Positions 42,001 to 51,800 of a stretch of DNA of 64,000 bases are shown piece after piece. How positions within the stretch are numbered: position 1 is the first letter of the stretch; every line of letters starts with the position of its first letter. Source of the stretch: Chitinophaga pinensis (lineage in GTDB: Bacteria > Bacteroidota > Bacteroidia > Chitinophagales > Chitinophagaceae); NCBI GenBank assembly GCA_902167325.1, contig LR632930.1, positions 930,001 to 994,000 of the forward strand, read 5' to 3'. The notes beneath the pieces were generated by a model that was given only the letters and a program-made list of their open reading frames with translations, made no database searches and was not told the DNA's origin. A program made the position numbers and the translations under genes.

Positions 42001-43077
42001 ATGAAATTCAGAAACTTTAAACTGGTAGGATACGTCATTTTCGGACGGGGTGCCTTTAATCAGCTCGATGAGATCATCGCCCCGCGCCGCAAAGGTGATG
42101 CACCGATGATATTTTTTGTGGACCATTTCTTTGAAGGCAACCAGCCCTTCGTTTCCCGCATTCCCCTGCGCGGAAAAGACAAGGTTGTTTTCATCGACGT
42201 AACGCATGAGCCTAAAACCACTTACGTAGACCGCCTGCGCGATGAGCTGAAAGCCGAATTCGGTGAAGTAAGCGGCATCATCGGTATCGGTGGCGGCTCC
42301 ACCCTCGATATGGCGAAAGCAGTATCCCTCATGATGACCAACCCCGGCTCTTCGGCCGATTATCAGGGTTGGGACCTCGTGAAACTGCCCGGTGTTTATA
42401 AAGCCGGCATCCCTACCCTTTCCGGAACCGGTGCCGAAGTGAGCCGCACAACCGTGCTCACCGGGCCTACCCGCAAACTGGGGATGAACTCCGATTTCAC
42501 TCCATTCGACCAGATCGTTCTGGATCCCGAACTGATCGCCAACGCGCCGGTAAACCAGCGTTTCTATACCGCTATGGATTGCTACATCCATTGCATCGAA
42601 TCACTGGAAGGTACATTCCTGAATGCTTTCAGCCGCTCCTATGGCGAAAAGGCACTGGAACTCTGCCAGGAGATCTATCTGAAGAAAGACCGCTGGGACG
42701 AAGATTCCGACGAGAAGCTTATGATGGCATCCTATGCCGGCGGTATGAGCATCGCCTATTCACAGGTAGGCGTGGCCCACGCAGTGAGCTACGGACTCAG
42801 CTACCTCCTCGGTACCAAACACGGCGTAGGCAACTGCATCGTATTCGACAAGCTGGAAGAGTTTTACCCTGCAGGTGTGAAGGAATTTAAGCTGATGGTG
42901 GATAAACACCAGGTAGAAATTCCCCAGCACATCACCAAAGGCCTCAGTGATGCTGACTTCGAAACAATGATCGACGTATCGATGGGCCTGGCTCCGCTTT
43001 GGGAAAATGCCCTCGGTAAAGACTGGCAAACACTCATGACCCGCGATCGCCTGCGCAAGCTGTACGAAAAACTGTAA
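42001..43077 (+). CDS. kdnB: 3-deoxy-D-manno-octulosonate 8-oxidase (iron-containing alcohol dehydrogenase)
   Basis: 358 residues of the group III Fe-ADH family. NAD-binding GIIGIGGGSTLDMAKAVSL (about 92-110), PTLSGTGAEVSRTTVL, MDCYIHCIES (Asp/His metal ligands) and AHAVSYGLSYLLGTKHGVGN (two further His). With kdnA and kdsB it should oxidise the C8 hydroxyl of Kdo to the aldehyde, the first step to 8-amino-Kdo. As an isolated gene it could not be told from other Fe-ADHs; the assignment relies on the operon. A strong terminator follows. Confidence 0.86.
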   Translation: MKFRNFKLVGYVIFGRGAFNQLDEIIAPRRKGDAPMIFFVDHFFEGNQPFVSRIPLRGKDKVVFIDVTHEPKTTYVDRLRDELKAEFGEVSGIIGIGGGSTLDMAKAVSLMMTNPGSSADYQGWDLVKLPGVYKAGIPTLSGTGAEVSRTTVLTGPTRKLGMNSDFTPFDQIVLDPELIANAPVNQRFYTAMDCYIHCIESLEGTFLNAFSRSYGEKALELCQEIYLKKDRWDEDSDEKLMMASYAGGMSIAYSQVGVAHAVSYGLSYLLGTKHGVGNCIVFDKLEEFYPAGVKEFKLMVDKHQVEIPQHITKGLSDADFETMIDVSMGLAPLWENALGKDWQTLMTRDRLRKLYEKL

Positions 43078-43100
43078 TACTTCCTGAAGGAAAATCATAC

Positions 43101-43142
43101 AAAGAGGCTGCAGGACGCTATGGCGATGCAGCCTCTTTTTTT
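43101..43142 (+). terminator. Terminator of the kdnA-kdsB-kdnB operon
   Basis: AAAGAGGCTGCA (43101-43112) pairs with TGCAGCCTCTTT (43127-43138), 14-nt loop, followed by more T. Confidence 0.92.
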
Positions 43143-43155
43143 AAAACCCTGATGC

Positions 43156-43653
43156 ATGGAACCCACTAAAAAACTCACCGAGCAATACACCGCGGTACTC
43201 CTGAAAGTGAAAGAGCGCCGTACAGCCTGGCAACAGCAGGCCAAGCCTTTCCTTATACAGCACCTCAATGAAGTAATTGCCCGCCACCCGCTCAACTGGA
43301 AGGCCGGCGCCAATGAAATGATGCAGGGCCTCGAGGCAGTGTACCTCCTTTTCGACCACGAACCCAGCGGAATTGTGGAACAATCGCCGTTCAGCGTGGT
43401 GCAGAAAATGAAGATCGGCGGGTTCCTGTCGTTCTCCCAAACCCGTAACGGGCAGATCGTAGTGTGGATCAGCTTCCCTTTCATAGACGGGATGACGGAG
43501 GAAAAGCCCCGGAACGAAACCCTCGATACCCTGGAGCCGGGAGAGCTGACCGCAGAATCGGTAGACCGGTTTATCGGGAAGTTCCTCGAAGAAATGATTC
43601 AGTGGGAAGATGATGCCCGCGACGAGATCGGATTTATCCGTAAGCGGGATTGA
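43156..43653 (+). CDS. Cytosolic protein of unknown function
   Basis: 165 residues, MEPTKKLTEQYTAVLLKVKE. Mostly helical and charged N-terminus, a central beta-type segment (KMKIGGFLSFSQTRNGQIVV, WISFPFIDGMTE) and an acidic helical end (FLEEMIQWEDDARDEIGF). No signal peptide or membrane helix. It begins 13 nt after the kdn terminator and ends 44 nt before the globin gene. No family recognised. Confidence 0.65.
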   Translation: MEPTKKLTEQYTAVLLKVKERRTAWQQQAKPFLIQHLNEVIARHPLNWKAGANEMMQGLEAVYLLFDHEPSGIVEQSPFSVVQKMKIGGFLSFSQTRNGQIVVWISFPFIDGMTEEKPRNETLDTLEPGELTAESVDRFIGKFLEEMIQWEDDARDEIGFIRKRD

Positions 43654-43697
43654 CCGTCGTCATCATTTAATTGCTGACAGAGTACGAACTTTGTATC

Positions 43698-44075
43698 ATG
43701 CACGACATCAGACACAGTGAAGATATCCGGCTGCTGGTAAATACCTTCTACGACAAAATCCGTGAGGATGCGTTGCTGGGACCAGTTTTCAATGAGCGCA
43801 TAGCGCCGGAAGCGTGGCCCGCACACCTGGAAACCATGTATAAATTCTGGGGATTACAGCTGCTGGGAGAAAAAGAGTATTTCGGTGCCCCTTATGCCAA
43901 GCACCGCACGCTGCCGGTAGATAAGCCTCATTTCGACCGCTGGATGGAACTCTGGACTGCTACTGCAGATGAATTATTCAGTGGCCCGCGGATAGCTACC
44001 GCCAAAGTAAAAGCCGCTGCCATAGCCCAGGTGTTTCTGGGTAAGATGCGATTTGAGCGGGGGATTTTCGACTAG
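43698..44075 (+). CDS. Group III truncated haemoglobin
   Basis: 125 residues from ATG 43698 (MHDIRHSEDIRLLVNTFYDK). Truncated-globin pattern: VNTFYDKIREDALLGPVFNE, HLETMYKFWGLQLLGE, AKHRTLPVDKPHFDRWMELW (the proximal-His region), then AAAIAQVFLGKMRFE. Members bind heme and take part in oxygen or nitric-oxide chemistry. It starts 44 nt after the unknown gene at 43156. Confidence 0.85.
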   Translation: MHDIRHSEDIRLLVNTFYDKIREDALLGPVFNERIAPEAWPAHLETMYKFWGLQLLGEKEYFGAPYAKHRTLPVDKPHFDRWMELWTATADELFSGPRIATAKVKAAAIAQVFLGKMRFERGIFD

Positions 44076-44294
44076 CTCCCCTCTTTAGCCCCCTCTTTCC
44101 TCCCCGCTTCCCATTGTTGTTGCTTCCCCTCCTGCCCACCTTAAGTATGGTTGTTTGGCACAAATGCGTATCAGCAGTGCCGAAAGTATCATTTACCTGC
44201 CGTCTTTCGTGAACATATCGGAAGGCAGAAATGTTAATGAATGTTGTAACCGTACCTGAACCGTCTTCTAAGCAATAGTTTTCCCTGTGACTGT

Positions 44295-44309
44295 CACCCC
44301 TTTGGGGTG
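44295..44309. promoter_or_regulatory. Perfect palindrome overlapping the -33 box of the surface-fibre operon
   Basis: CACCCC, TTT, GGGGTG form a perfect 6-bp inverted repeat that contains the TTTG of the putative -33 box. This placement suits an operator. Confidence 0.45.
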
Positions 44310-44328
44310 TAACTCACTCATACCTTTG
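44302..44328 (+). promoter_or_regulatory. Promoter of the DUF4402/chaperone/usher-like operon
   Basis: TTG (44302-44304) and TACCTTTG (44321-44328) are 16 nt apart, one short of the usual 17-23. The -7 element matches fully. The first gene starts at 44353. Confidence 0.6.
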
Positions 44329-44352
44329 ATTCACCACTCGAAAAACGGGCAT

Positions 44353-44874
44353 ATGAAAAACGCGACCCTCTTATTGACCTTTACAGCATTACTGGTTGGA
44401 TTTACTCTCCAGAGCAAGGCACAGGCATCGGCATCAGCAACTGCCAATGCCACGGCAACCATTGTGACCCCGATTACAATTACCAAGAACACTGACCTGG
44501 AATTTGGGAACGTAGCGGTAAGTGCTACCGTGCCCGGCACGGTTGTAATGACTCCCGCAGCGGTGAGAACCCCCTCTGGCGGGGTAACGCTGCCTACCAC
44601 CACCGGTACGGTAACTGCGGCTTCATTTCTCGTAGAGGGGGTAGATGGTTATGCCTATTCCATTACCCTGCCTTCCACCGCGGTAAACCTGGTTTTATCA
44701 GGCGCACCGGACATGACGGTAACTGCATTCACCAGCTCACCTTCCCTGAATGGATTGCTAACCGATGGAGAGCAGACATTAACTGTTGGAGGTACCCTGA
44801 ATGTGGCTGCAGGCCAGCCGGCAGGTAACTATGCCACCTCAGTTCCGTTTACCGTAACAGTAAACTATAACTAA
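44353..44874 (+). CDS. DUF4402 protein, candidate major fibre subunit
   Basis: 173 residues from ATG 44353 (MKNATLLLTFTALLVGFTLQ, signal peptide to about 25). The mature part is all-beta, Thr/Ala/Val-rich and without cysteine: TATIVTPITITKNTDLEFGN near the start, GYAYSITLPSTAVNLVLSGA, and it ends NYATSVPFTVTVNYN, the alternating C-terminal strand typical of DUF4402. Subunits of chaperone-usher fibres need such donor-strand-type beta sandwiches, and DUF4402 genes are known to sit beside PapD-like chaperones. It is first in the operon and separated from the rest by a hairpin, as expected for an abundant subunit. Role inferred. Confidence 0.82.
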   Translation: MKNATLLLTFTALLVGFTLQSKAQASASATANATATIVTPITITKNTDLEFGNVAVSATVPGTVVMTPAAVRTPSGGVTLPTTTGTVTAASFLVEGVDGYAYSITLPSTAVNLVLSGAPDMTVTAFTSSPSLNGLLTDGEQTLTVGGTLNVAAGQPAGNYATSVPFTVTVNYN

Positions 44875-44893
44875 TTCTCAGCCAAACCCAGCC

Positions 44894-44952
44894 GTCCGGG
44901 AGGTTTTTACAATTGCTTGTTGCTGCGTAGCTGCGGCCCGGACTTATTTTTT
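44894..44952 (+). terminator. Long-loop hairpin, possible attenuator after the first subunit gene
   Basis: GTCCGGG (44894-44900) pairs with CCCGGAC (44937-44943), a 36-nt loop with internal GCTGCG/GTAGCTGC pairing, then TTATTTTTT. It sits between the DUF4402 gene and the chaperone gene. Partial read-through would let the subunit be made in excess. Confidence 0.55.
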
Positions 44953-44969
44953 CCCAAATGTGATGACCC

Positions 44970-45821
44970 ATGCCTTCCAAGCTCCGTTTACTAATCCGAA
45001 TCATTACAGCAGTTCTCTTTTCCGGAGGATGTTTGAAAGCCCTTCCCCTTAAAGCCCAGGGTAATCTGCTCATTACGCCGATGCGTGTGGTTTTTGACGG
45101 GAAAAAGAAAATGCATGAACTCAACCTCGCCAATACCGGCTCCGATACCGCCCGTTACATCATTTCATTTATAGAGATCAGAATGCATGAAAACGGATCG
45201 TTCGAGCAGATTACCGAAGCTGACAGCGGGCAGCGCTTTGCCAGTCCGTTTGTACGCTTTTTCCCAAGAAGTGTTGTACTGCCACCTAATGAGGCCCAGC
45301 TGGTGAAGCTCCAGGTATATAATACCGGCGATCTGGAAAGTGGCGAATACCGGTCTCATCTTTACCTGCGGGCAGAACCCGTTGCCGCAGCCCTGGGCGA
45401 CCAGACTAATCAGAAAGAATCTGCAGATGGAGGGATCTCTATCCGGCTTACGCCTGTTTTCGGTATTTCCATCCCCGTCATCATCCGAACGGGAGAGCAA
45501 AACGTGGAAGTGGGCCTGGACAGTTTACTGATGGCCGGAACACCTTCCGCGAAACAATTGCAGATTACTTTCAAAAGGAAAGGGAACATCTCCGTATATG
45601 GCGATGTAAGGGTAGATCATTTAACGCCGCAAGGCAAGCGTACACAGGTGGCGGAAATTAAAGGCGTGGCAGTTTATACGCCCACCACACAACGAAAACT
45701 GATGATATCGCTGGCAGCTGGTCCCGATTACAGGACGGGCAGGCTGGAAGTGACCTATATGACAGCACCGGAAAAATCCGAGACCCCACTGGCCTGGGCA
45801 GCATTAACGCTACGCCCATAA
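44970..45821 (+). CDS. PapD-like periplasmic chaperone
   Basis: 283 residues with an N-terminal signal (MPSKLRLLIRIITAVLFSGG, to about 30). The first immunoglobulin-like domain begins GNLLITPMRVVFDGKKKMHE and LNLANTGSDTARYIISFIEI; the G1-strand-like motif FARFFPRSVVLPPNEAQLVK (here FVRFFPRSVVLPP) is followed by VYNTGDLESGEYRSHLYLRA, and a second domain continues RLTPVFGISIPVIIRTGEQN. This is the fimbrial-chaperone pattern. It would hold subunits unfolded-but-stable for delivery to the outer-membrane usher. It stands 27 nt before the giant protein gene. Confidence 0.85.
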   Translation: MPSKLRLLIRIITAVLFSGGCLKALPLKAQGNLLITPMRVVFDGKKKMHELNLANTGSDTARYIISFIEIRMHENGSFEQITEADSGQRFASPFVRFFPRSVVLPPNEAQLVKLQVYNTGDLESGEYRSHLYLRAEPVAAALGDQTNQKESADGGISIRLTPVFGISIPVIIRTGEQNVEVGLDSLLMAGTPSAKQLQITFKRKGNISVYGDVRVDHLTPQGKRTQVAEIKGVAVYTPTTQRKLMISLAAGPDYRTGRLEVTYMTAPEKSETPLAWAALTLRP

Positions 45822-45848
45822 AATCCTGAAGGGTACAACACCATATGC

Positions 45849-48800
45849 ATGAAAACCGTTTGCTATAGCCGATGGATATACCTGGCGCTGGCCTGTTGCC
45901 TTTTAGGTACGGGCGCTCTGCGCGCACAAACCACCAGCTGGAAAGGCACTACCAGCACCAGCTGGAGTACGGCCTCTAACTGGACCAACGGGATACCTTC
46001 CGCTACGGTAGATGCAATAATCGGTGACGCCAGTTTTACCGGAGGCTTCCAACCCACCATCTCAGCTTCCGCCGCCACCAAAAACCTGACGATTAGTGCC
46101 ACCGGCTCACCGGTACTTACGATCTCAAAAGCACTCACCATTGCCGGGAACCTAACCCTTAATTCCGGCGGTACTATTTCTCACAGGGGCGTAACCGTTA
46201 CTGTAAAAGGGAATTGGGCCAACAGCGGGGCATATACCGGTACTGCAACTTCAACAAGGGTCAACTTCGCCGGAGCAGCTCAAACAATTAGCGGTACCAC
46301 CGTTACTGCCTTTAGGCGGGTGAGCGTTAATGCGGGCAGTATCGTGACCATGCAGGCGAACTTTTCAACGAACGTTAACCTTACCGTTAGCGGTACATTG
46401 ATACCTGCAGAGAATGCCACGCCACCGGTAGTTTCCGGAACGGGAACATTAACCGTTGCTGCAACGGGTGTTTTACATGTAACTGCTGCCACGTACGCAG
46501 CTAATTATGCCAATACGGGAACTGTTTCCCTTTCCGCAGGTTCGGTAGTGGCATATAGTGCAACTACTAAAAACCAGACGGTCCGTAATAATCTTACTTA
46601 CTCCACGCTGCGTGCTTCGGGAGCGGGGTTCATCAAGTCACTGGCAGGCAACCTCAATGCCATGAATGCCACCTCAACCGCTGCCGGGAGGATAGAAGTG
46701 GAATCAGGCGCCTTAGACCTCGTGGGTTTCACCGCCAACAGGGGTACTACAGTTACCGGAGGGGCGGTATTGGTTTTCAATGGCGCCACCCTTCGAATGT
46801 CTGCCTCCAACTTTCCCGCCAACTTTGCGGGGATAGACCTTCGTTTGTCGAGCACAGTAGAGTATTATGGCGGCGCACAAACGGTAACGTCCCAAACATA
46901 TGGCAATCTCTTACTGACAGGTAATGCAGGAGCAGCGGTGAAAACACTGCCCGGAACGGCTTTCAGGGTAGAGGGGAATCTTACCGGTACCGTTGGTACC
47001 GCCACTTCGGTTTCTTTTACCGCCGCATCGGCCATTACAGTGAACGGGAGCGTCAGCATCGGTACCAGCACAACTTTCAATGGCGGAAGCTATGTACATA
47101 ACATCGCCGGGAACTTCGCAGTGCAGGGTACATTTACCGGGGCAACGAGTACCATACGTATGGCAGGTGCCGGGGGCATCATCAGCGGTACCGGTACGCA
47201 TAATTACTTCAACCTTACTTTCGCAGCCAGCAATATTACCGCAACAGCAGACGCCGCTATCAACGTTGCCGGCGATCTGGCGGATGTGGAGCCCGGAGCC
47301 TTTACGCATGCAACCGGTGGTACATTTACCATGAGCGGAGCCGCTAAATCCATCACCGGGCCTGATATTGTTTTCGACAACCTCGTTATTGCCACCGGCG
47401 CTTCCACCACCTTGGGCACTACAATCAGGGTCTCCGGCAATATGACGGTTACCGGCACTTTTACCGGCACGGGCGGTACGGTGGTAATGAGCGGAACGTC
47501 TAAAAGTCTTTTGGGAAGCGGCACCGCGGTATTTGGCACTTTACAGGCAACGGGCACTATTTCCACGGCCAGTAATTTTACCATCAACAACGCGCTGGAT
47601 GTGGGGGGAAGCTTCACGGCCACGGCTAATACTGCCACCTTTGCCAGCACCAGCAGTGTAAGGGGAGCTGCGAATCTTTTCAACGTAACTGTCAACGGTA
47701 CTTCCCTCACCATGGGAGCCAATGCAGTACTGGGAATTGCCGGTGTGTTTACTGTTACTGCCGGTACTTTTGATGTTACCTCCAATATACCCAACACGGT
47801 AATTTACAACGGAACTGCAGCTCAGTCCGTCAGAGCAGGGGCCTATCATCACCTCACCATCGGTGGCAGCGCTACAAAAACTGCTGCCGGCGCCATCACC
47901 GTGAATGGGGATATGAATATTGCCAACGGCGGTACTTTCAGTGCCGGGAGCGCAACGCATACTGTTTATGGTAACTGGGCAACGGCAGGCACTTTTACAG
48001 CCGGAACCGGTAACATTACTTTCGCCGGGACGCTGCCCTCCAACATCAGTGGTGCAAATACATTCGCTAATCTGACACTTGCCAAGGCGAGCAGCACAAC
48101 ACCCGTTAACCTGCTGAACACAACAACTGTTGCCACTGTAAATATGAATGTGGGATGGATGAATACCGGGAGTAATGCGATTATTATCACTACAACACGC
48201 ACCGGCCCGGGCATCATCATGGGTACCATCACACGGCAACATGGGTTTACTTTGATAGGCGGTGTGTATGAATTTGAAAGCCCGAACAATACGCTTACCA
48301 TCACGCTGTCTACATTACTGACATCCGTAACGGTCACTGTTAAAAAAGGGCCTGTAACGGACTTCACCGGTGGCGCGAGTATTAACCGGGAATACACCGT
48401 TTCCTCTACCGGCCTGCTGAATATTGCGCTGGCAACCCTGAAATTCCACTATGAAGATGATGAGCTGAACGGCAATACGGAAAGCACGATGAATGTGTGG
48501 CTGAACACAGGCGCCAGCTGGGCTTCGCAGGGGAAGTCAGGGAACAGTACAACGGATAACTGGGTGTCTGCAGGTGCATTATCAGCCATCAACGGGCGAT
48601 GGACATTATCTTCTACTGCCAACATAGTTCGGTGGAACGGGAAGATCAGCAGCGACTGGAACACACTGGCCAACTGGTCTATACTTTCAGGCACGCCAAC
48701 ACGGCCGCCAGGCGCCAACGATATCGTGATCATTGGCGACTCCAATTTCCTCAATCAACCCGTTATCAGTACTAACGTTTCTATCAAAGGTCTCAACTTT

Positions 48801-51800
48801 GCCAGTGTGAAAGCTGCTACGCTCACCCTGAGCGGAGGTTCCCTCACTACAAGCGGCAACATTTCAGGCTCCTGGGCGGCGGATGCACAACATACCATCA
48901 ACGCGGGAAGTCAGAATATAACAGTGAATGGCGACCTCCTCATGTCGGAAGGCACCAGCAACAGATCAATTAATCTGAATATTGGCAGCGGCAGTGTAAG
49001 CGTGTCGGGGAATGTACAGCAGCGTGGAAATGCTTCCCTGATCTTTTCTGGTGCAGGTACTTTGACCGTAGGAGGTAATTACAATTATACCGGCGGTACC
49101 TTCACGGGAGGCAGCGGCACGGTAGTATATAGCGGCAGCGGTACGCAGAATGTGGCCGGCGTCAATTACAACCATCTTACTTTTCAGAAAACAGGAGGCA
49201 CCGCTTTGCTGGGTGGTGCATCGGTTATGACAGGTGATCTGACGGTGAATGGCGGGCAGTTTTCGCTGGAAGGCTTTAACCTCAGTGCAGTGAATGTGGC
49301 TGTCGCTTCCGGTGCTACATTACTGGGCAGCTCATCCTCCATCGGTGTTACGGGTAACTGGAGCAATGCAGGCACATTCTCCCCCGGCTCGGGCACGGTA
49401 ACATTATCCGGCTCCGCAGCGCAGAATATTTCAGCTTCATCATTCAATCATTTCGTTGTAAATAAAAGCTCGGGAGCAGCATCGCTGACGGGTAATATCA
49501 CTATGACCGGCAATCTTTCACTGACGGCAGGCAACCTGGCGCTTGGCACTTTTACTGCCAACAGAACTGCCACCGGCGGCTCCATGGAGATGGGAGCCGG
49601 TACCCTGCTCACGGTTGGCGGAAGTGCTAACTTTCCATCACTATTTTCTACGTATAGTCTGAATACCTCCAGTACCGTTCTGTTCAACGGAACGGCAGCG
49701 CAGGTGGTTCCGGGAGGCATTGCTTATGGCAATCTCGAATTCAGTAACGGCGGCGGCGCAGCTAAAACACTCCAGAACATTGCAACCATCAATGGCAATA
49801 TTACTATTAATAGCGGCAGCACTTTCAGTGGTGATTTATATACTATCAATCTATACGGCAACTGGGCCAACGGCGGTACCTATACACCTGGTAGCAGCAC
49901 TGTTACCCTGAACGGCGTATCCAAAACCATTACCGGAAGCACCATCTTTAACAGGGTAACTGTTTATGGCAGTTATGCCGTAGATGGAAGCAACTGCACC
50001 TACAACGGATTACTGAATGTTACGTCCTCCGGTTCATATGATGCGGGAGCAGGTGTGGCTACTGTGAATGGAGACCTCACCAACAGCGGGTCGCTTACAA
50101 GTAACGGCATCACTACCTTTACCGGTCTTCAGTTGCAAACGATCCGGTTCATTAATGCCGTGGTATCCAATTCCAGCGGTATCGTGAACTTTAATGGTAA
50201 CGTGGCGCCGGTGCTTAATTCCACCAGCAGGCCCACTTATGCCACGCTCAACATCAATAATACCGCAGGTGTTACTGCCAGTGTGGGATGGAATGTGATG
50301 GTGGCGTTTAATATCAGTAACGGCGCCACTTTCAACAGCGGAAACGGCACACACAATATTTACGGCACTTTCACAAATAACGGTACCGTCACCAGCAACG
50401 GCACTATCAACTTTTTGCCCGCAGCTCCCAGTACTATACAGTTGACGGGCGCATCATTTTCCAGTAACGGGAACGTGGTGTTTGGAGGCACAGGTGCTAT
50501 CTCAGTAACAGGTGCACCGGCATCGCTGAATAACGTAACTATCACCAACTCTTCCGGCGTAACACCTAATGCTAACTGGACGATGAACGGCAGCTTCCTC
50601 ATCAGCAGCATAGGCGTGTTCAATGCAGGATCGTATACATTTACCGTGGGTGAAGATGTGGAAAGTAACGGTACCCTGAATGGCGGCACTTCCAATTTCA
50701 CACTCACTTCAACCAGCACGGAGGGTGCTATAACCGGGAGCACCACCACCACTTTCTATGATGTGCTGATCACCGGAACGATTACTGCTGATGCAGATTA
50801 CAACGTCAGCCACAATTTTACGAACAACGGCACCTATATCGGGGTGCCCGGCACGCTTACCATGACCGGTGGTTTAGCGGGCGACATCGGCAGTGGCACC
50901 CTGTCCTCTTTTAACCTGGATTATCTCACCATCCGGAAAAGCAACGGCATCGTGGTAACGCTGACCAAACCCATTACTTCGGTAACGGCTTTACAGATCG
51001 TGTCCGGCGTATTGGACATAGGAGCAAATGCGGTAACGGAAGATGCAGGGCAGCTTAATATTGAAGACAATGCGCGGCTGATCATCCGCGGTAACAATAC
51101 CCTGCCGCTTTTCACCGATTACCAGCTGGATACACTCAGTACCGTGGAATATGCAGGGGCTACCCAAACCGTATCAACGGCCACAACATATGGCAACCTC
51201 GTCATTTCAGCCGCCGGTGATAAAACCGCTGCGAACATCCTGAAAGTGATCAACGATTTTACACTGACGAATGGCAACTTTATTCCCGGAGCATTTGCCG
51301 ATAGTATTGGTGGCAACTGGACGATGACCAGTGGAACATTCACCAACACAGGCAACACCATGGTATTTTACGGCAGCGGTGAGCAGCAGCTGTCGAGCAC
51401 CGGGGCTTTTAATAATTTTACCGTGAAGAAGCCCTCAGGCTTTGTGAATCTTGTCACGGACCTTACGATAAACGGCACACTCAATTTCATCCAGCGTAAC
51501 ATCCGCACCAGTGATTTCACGGTGATTCTTCCGGCAACAGGTGCCGTCACCAATGCTGCGCAGGGCGCGGGGTGGGTGTTCGGCAGATTGCGGAAACAGG
51601 TAGCCACCGGTACCGGCGTAACGCGGAGTTTTGAAGTGGGTGATAGTCTCATTTATGCGCCGGCTGCTCTCACTTTCGCCAGCGTAAACACGGCAGGAAG
51701 TGTTACTGCAAAAACGATTGGTGCCGATATTTCCGATTTGTCGCTTTCCGGTATGGATGCGGCAAAGAGTGTAAACAGGTATTGGGCATTAGAAAATGGA

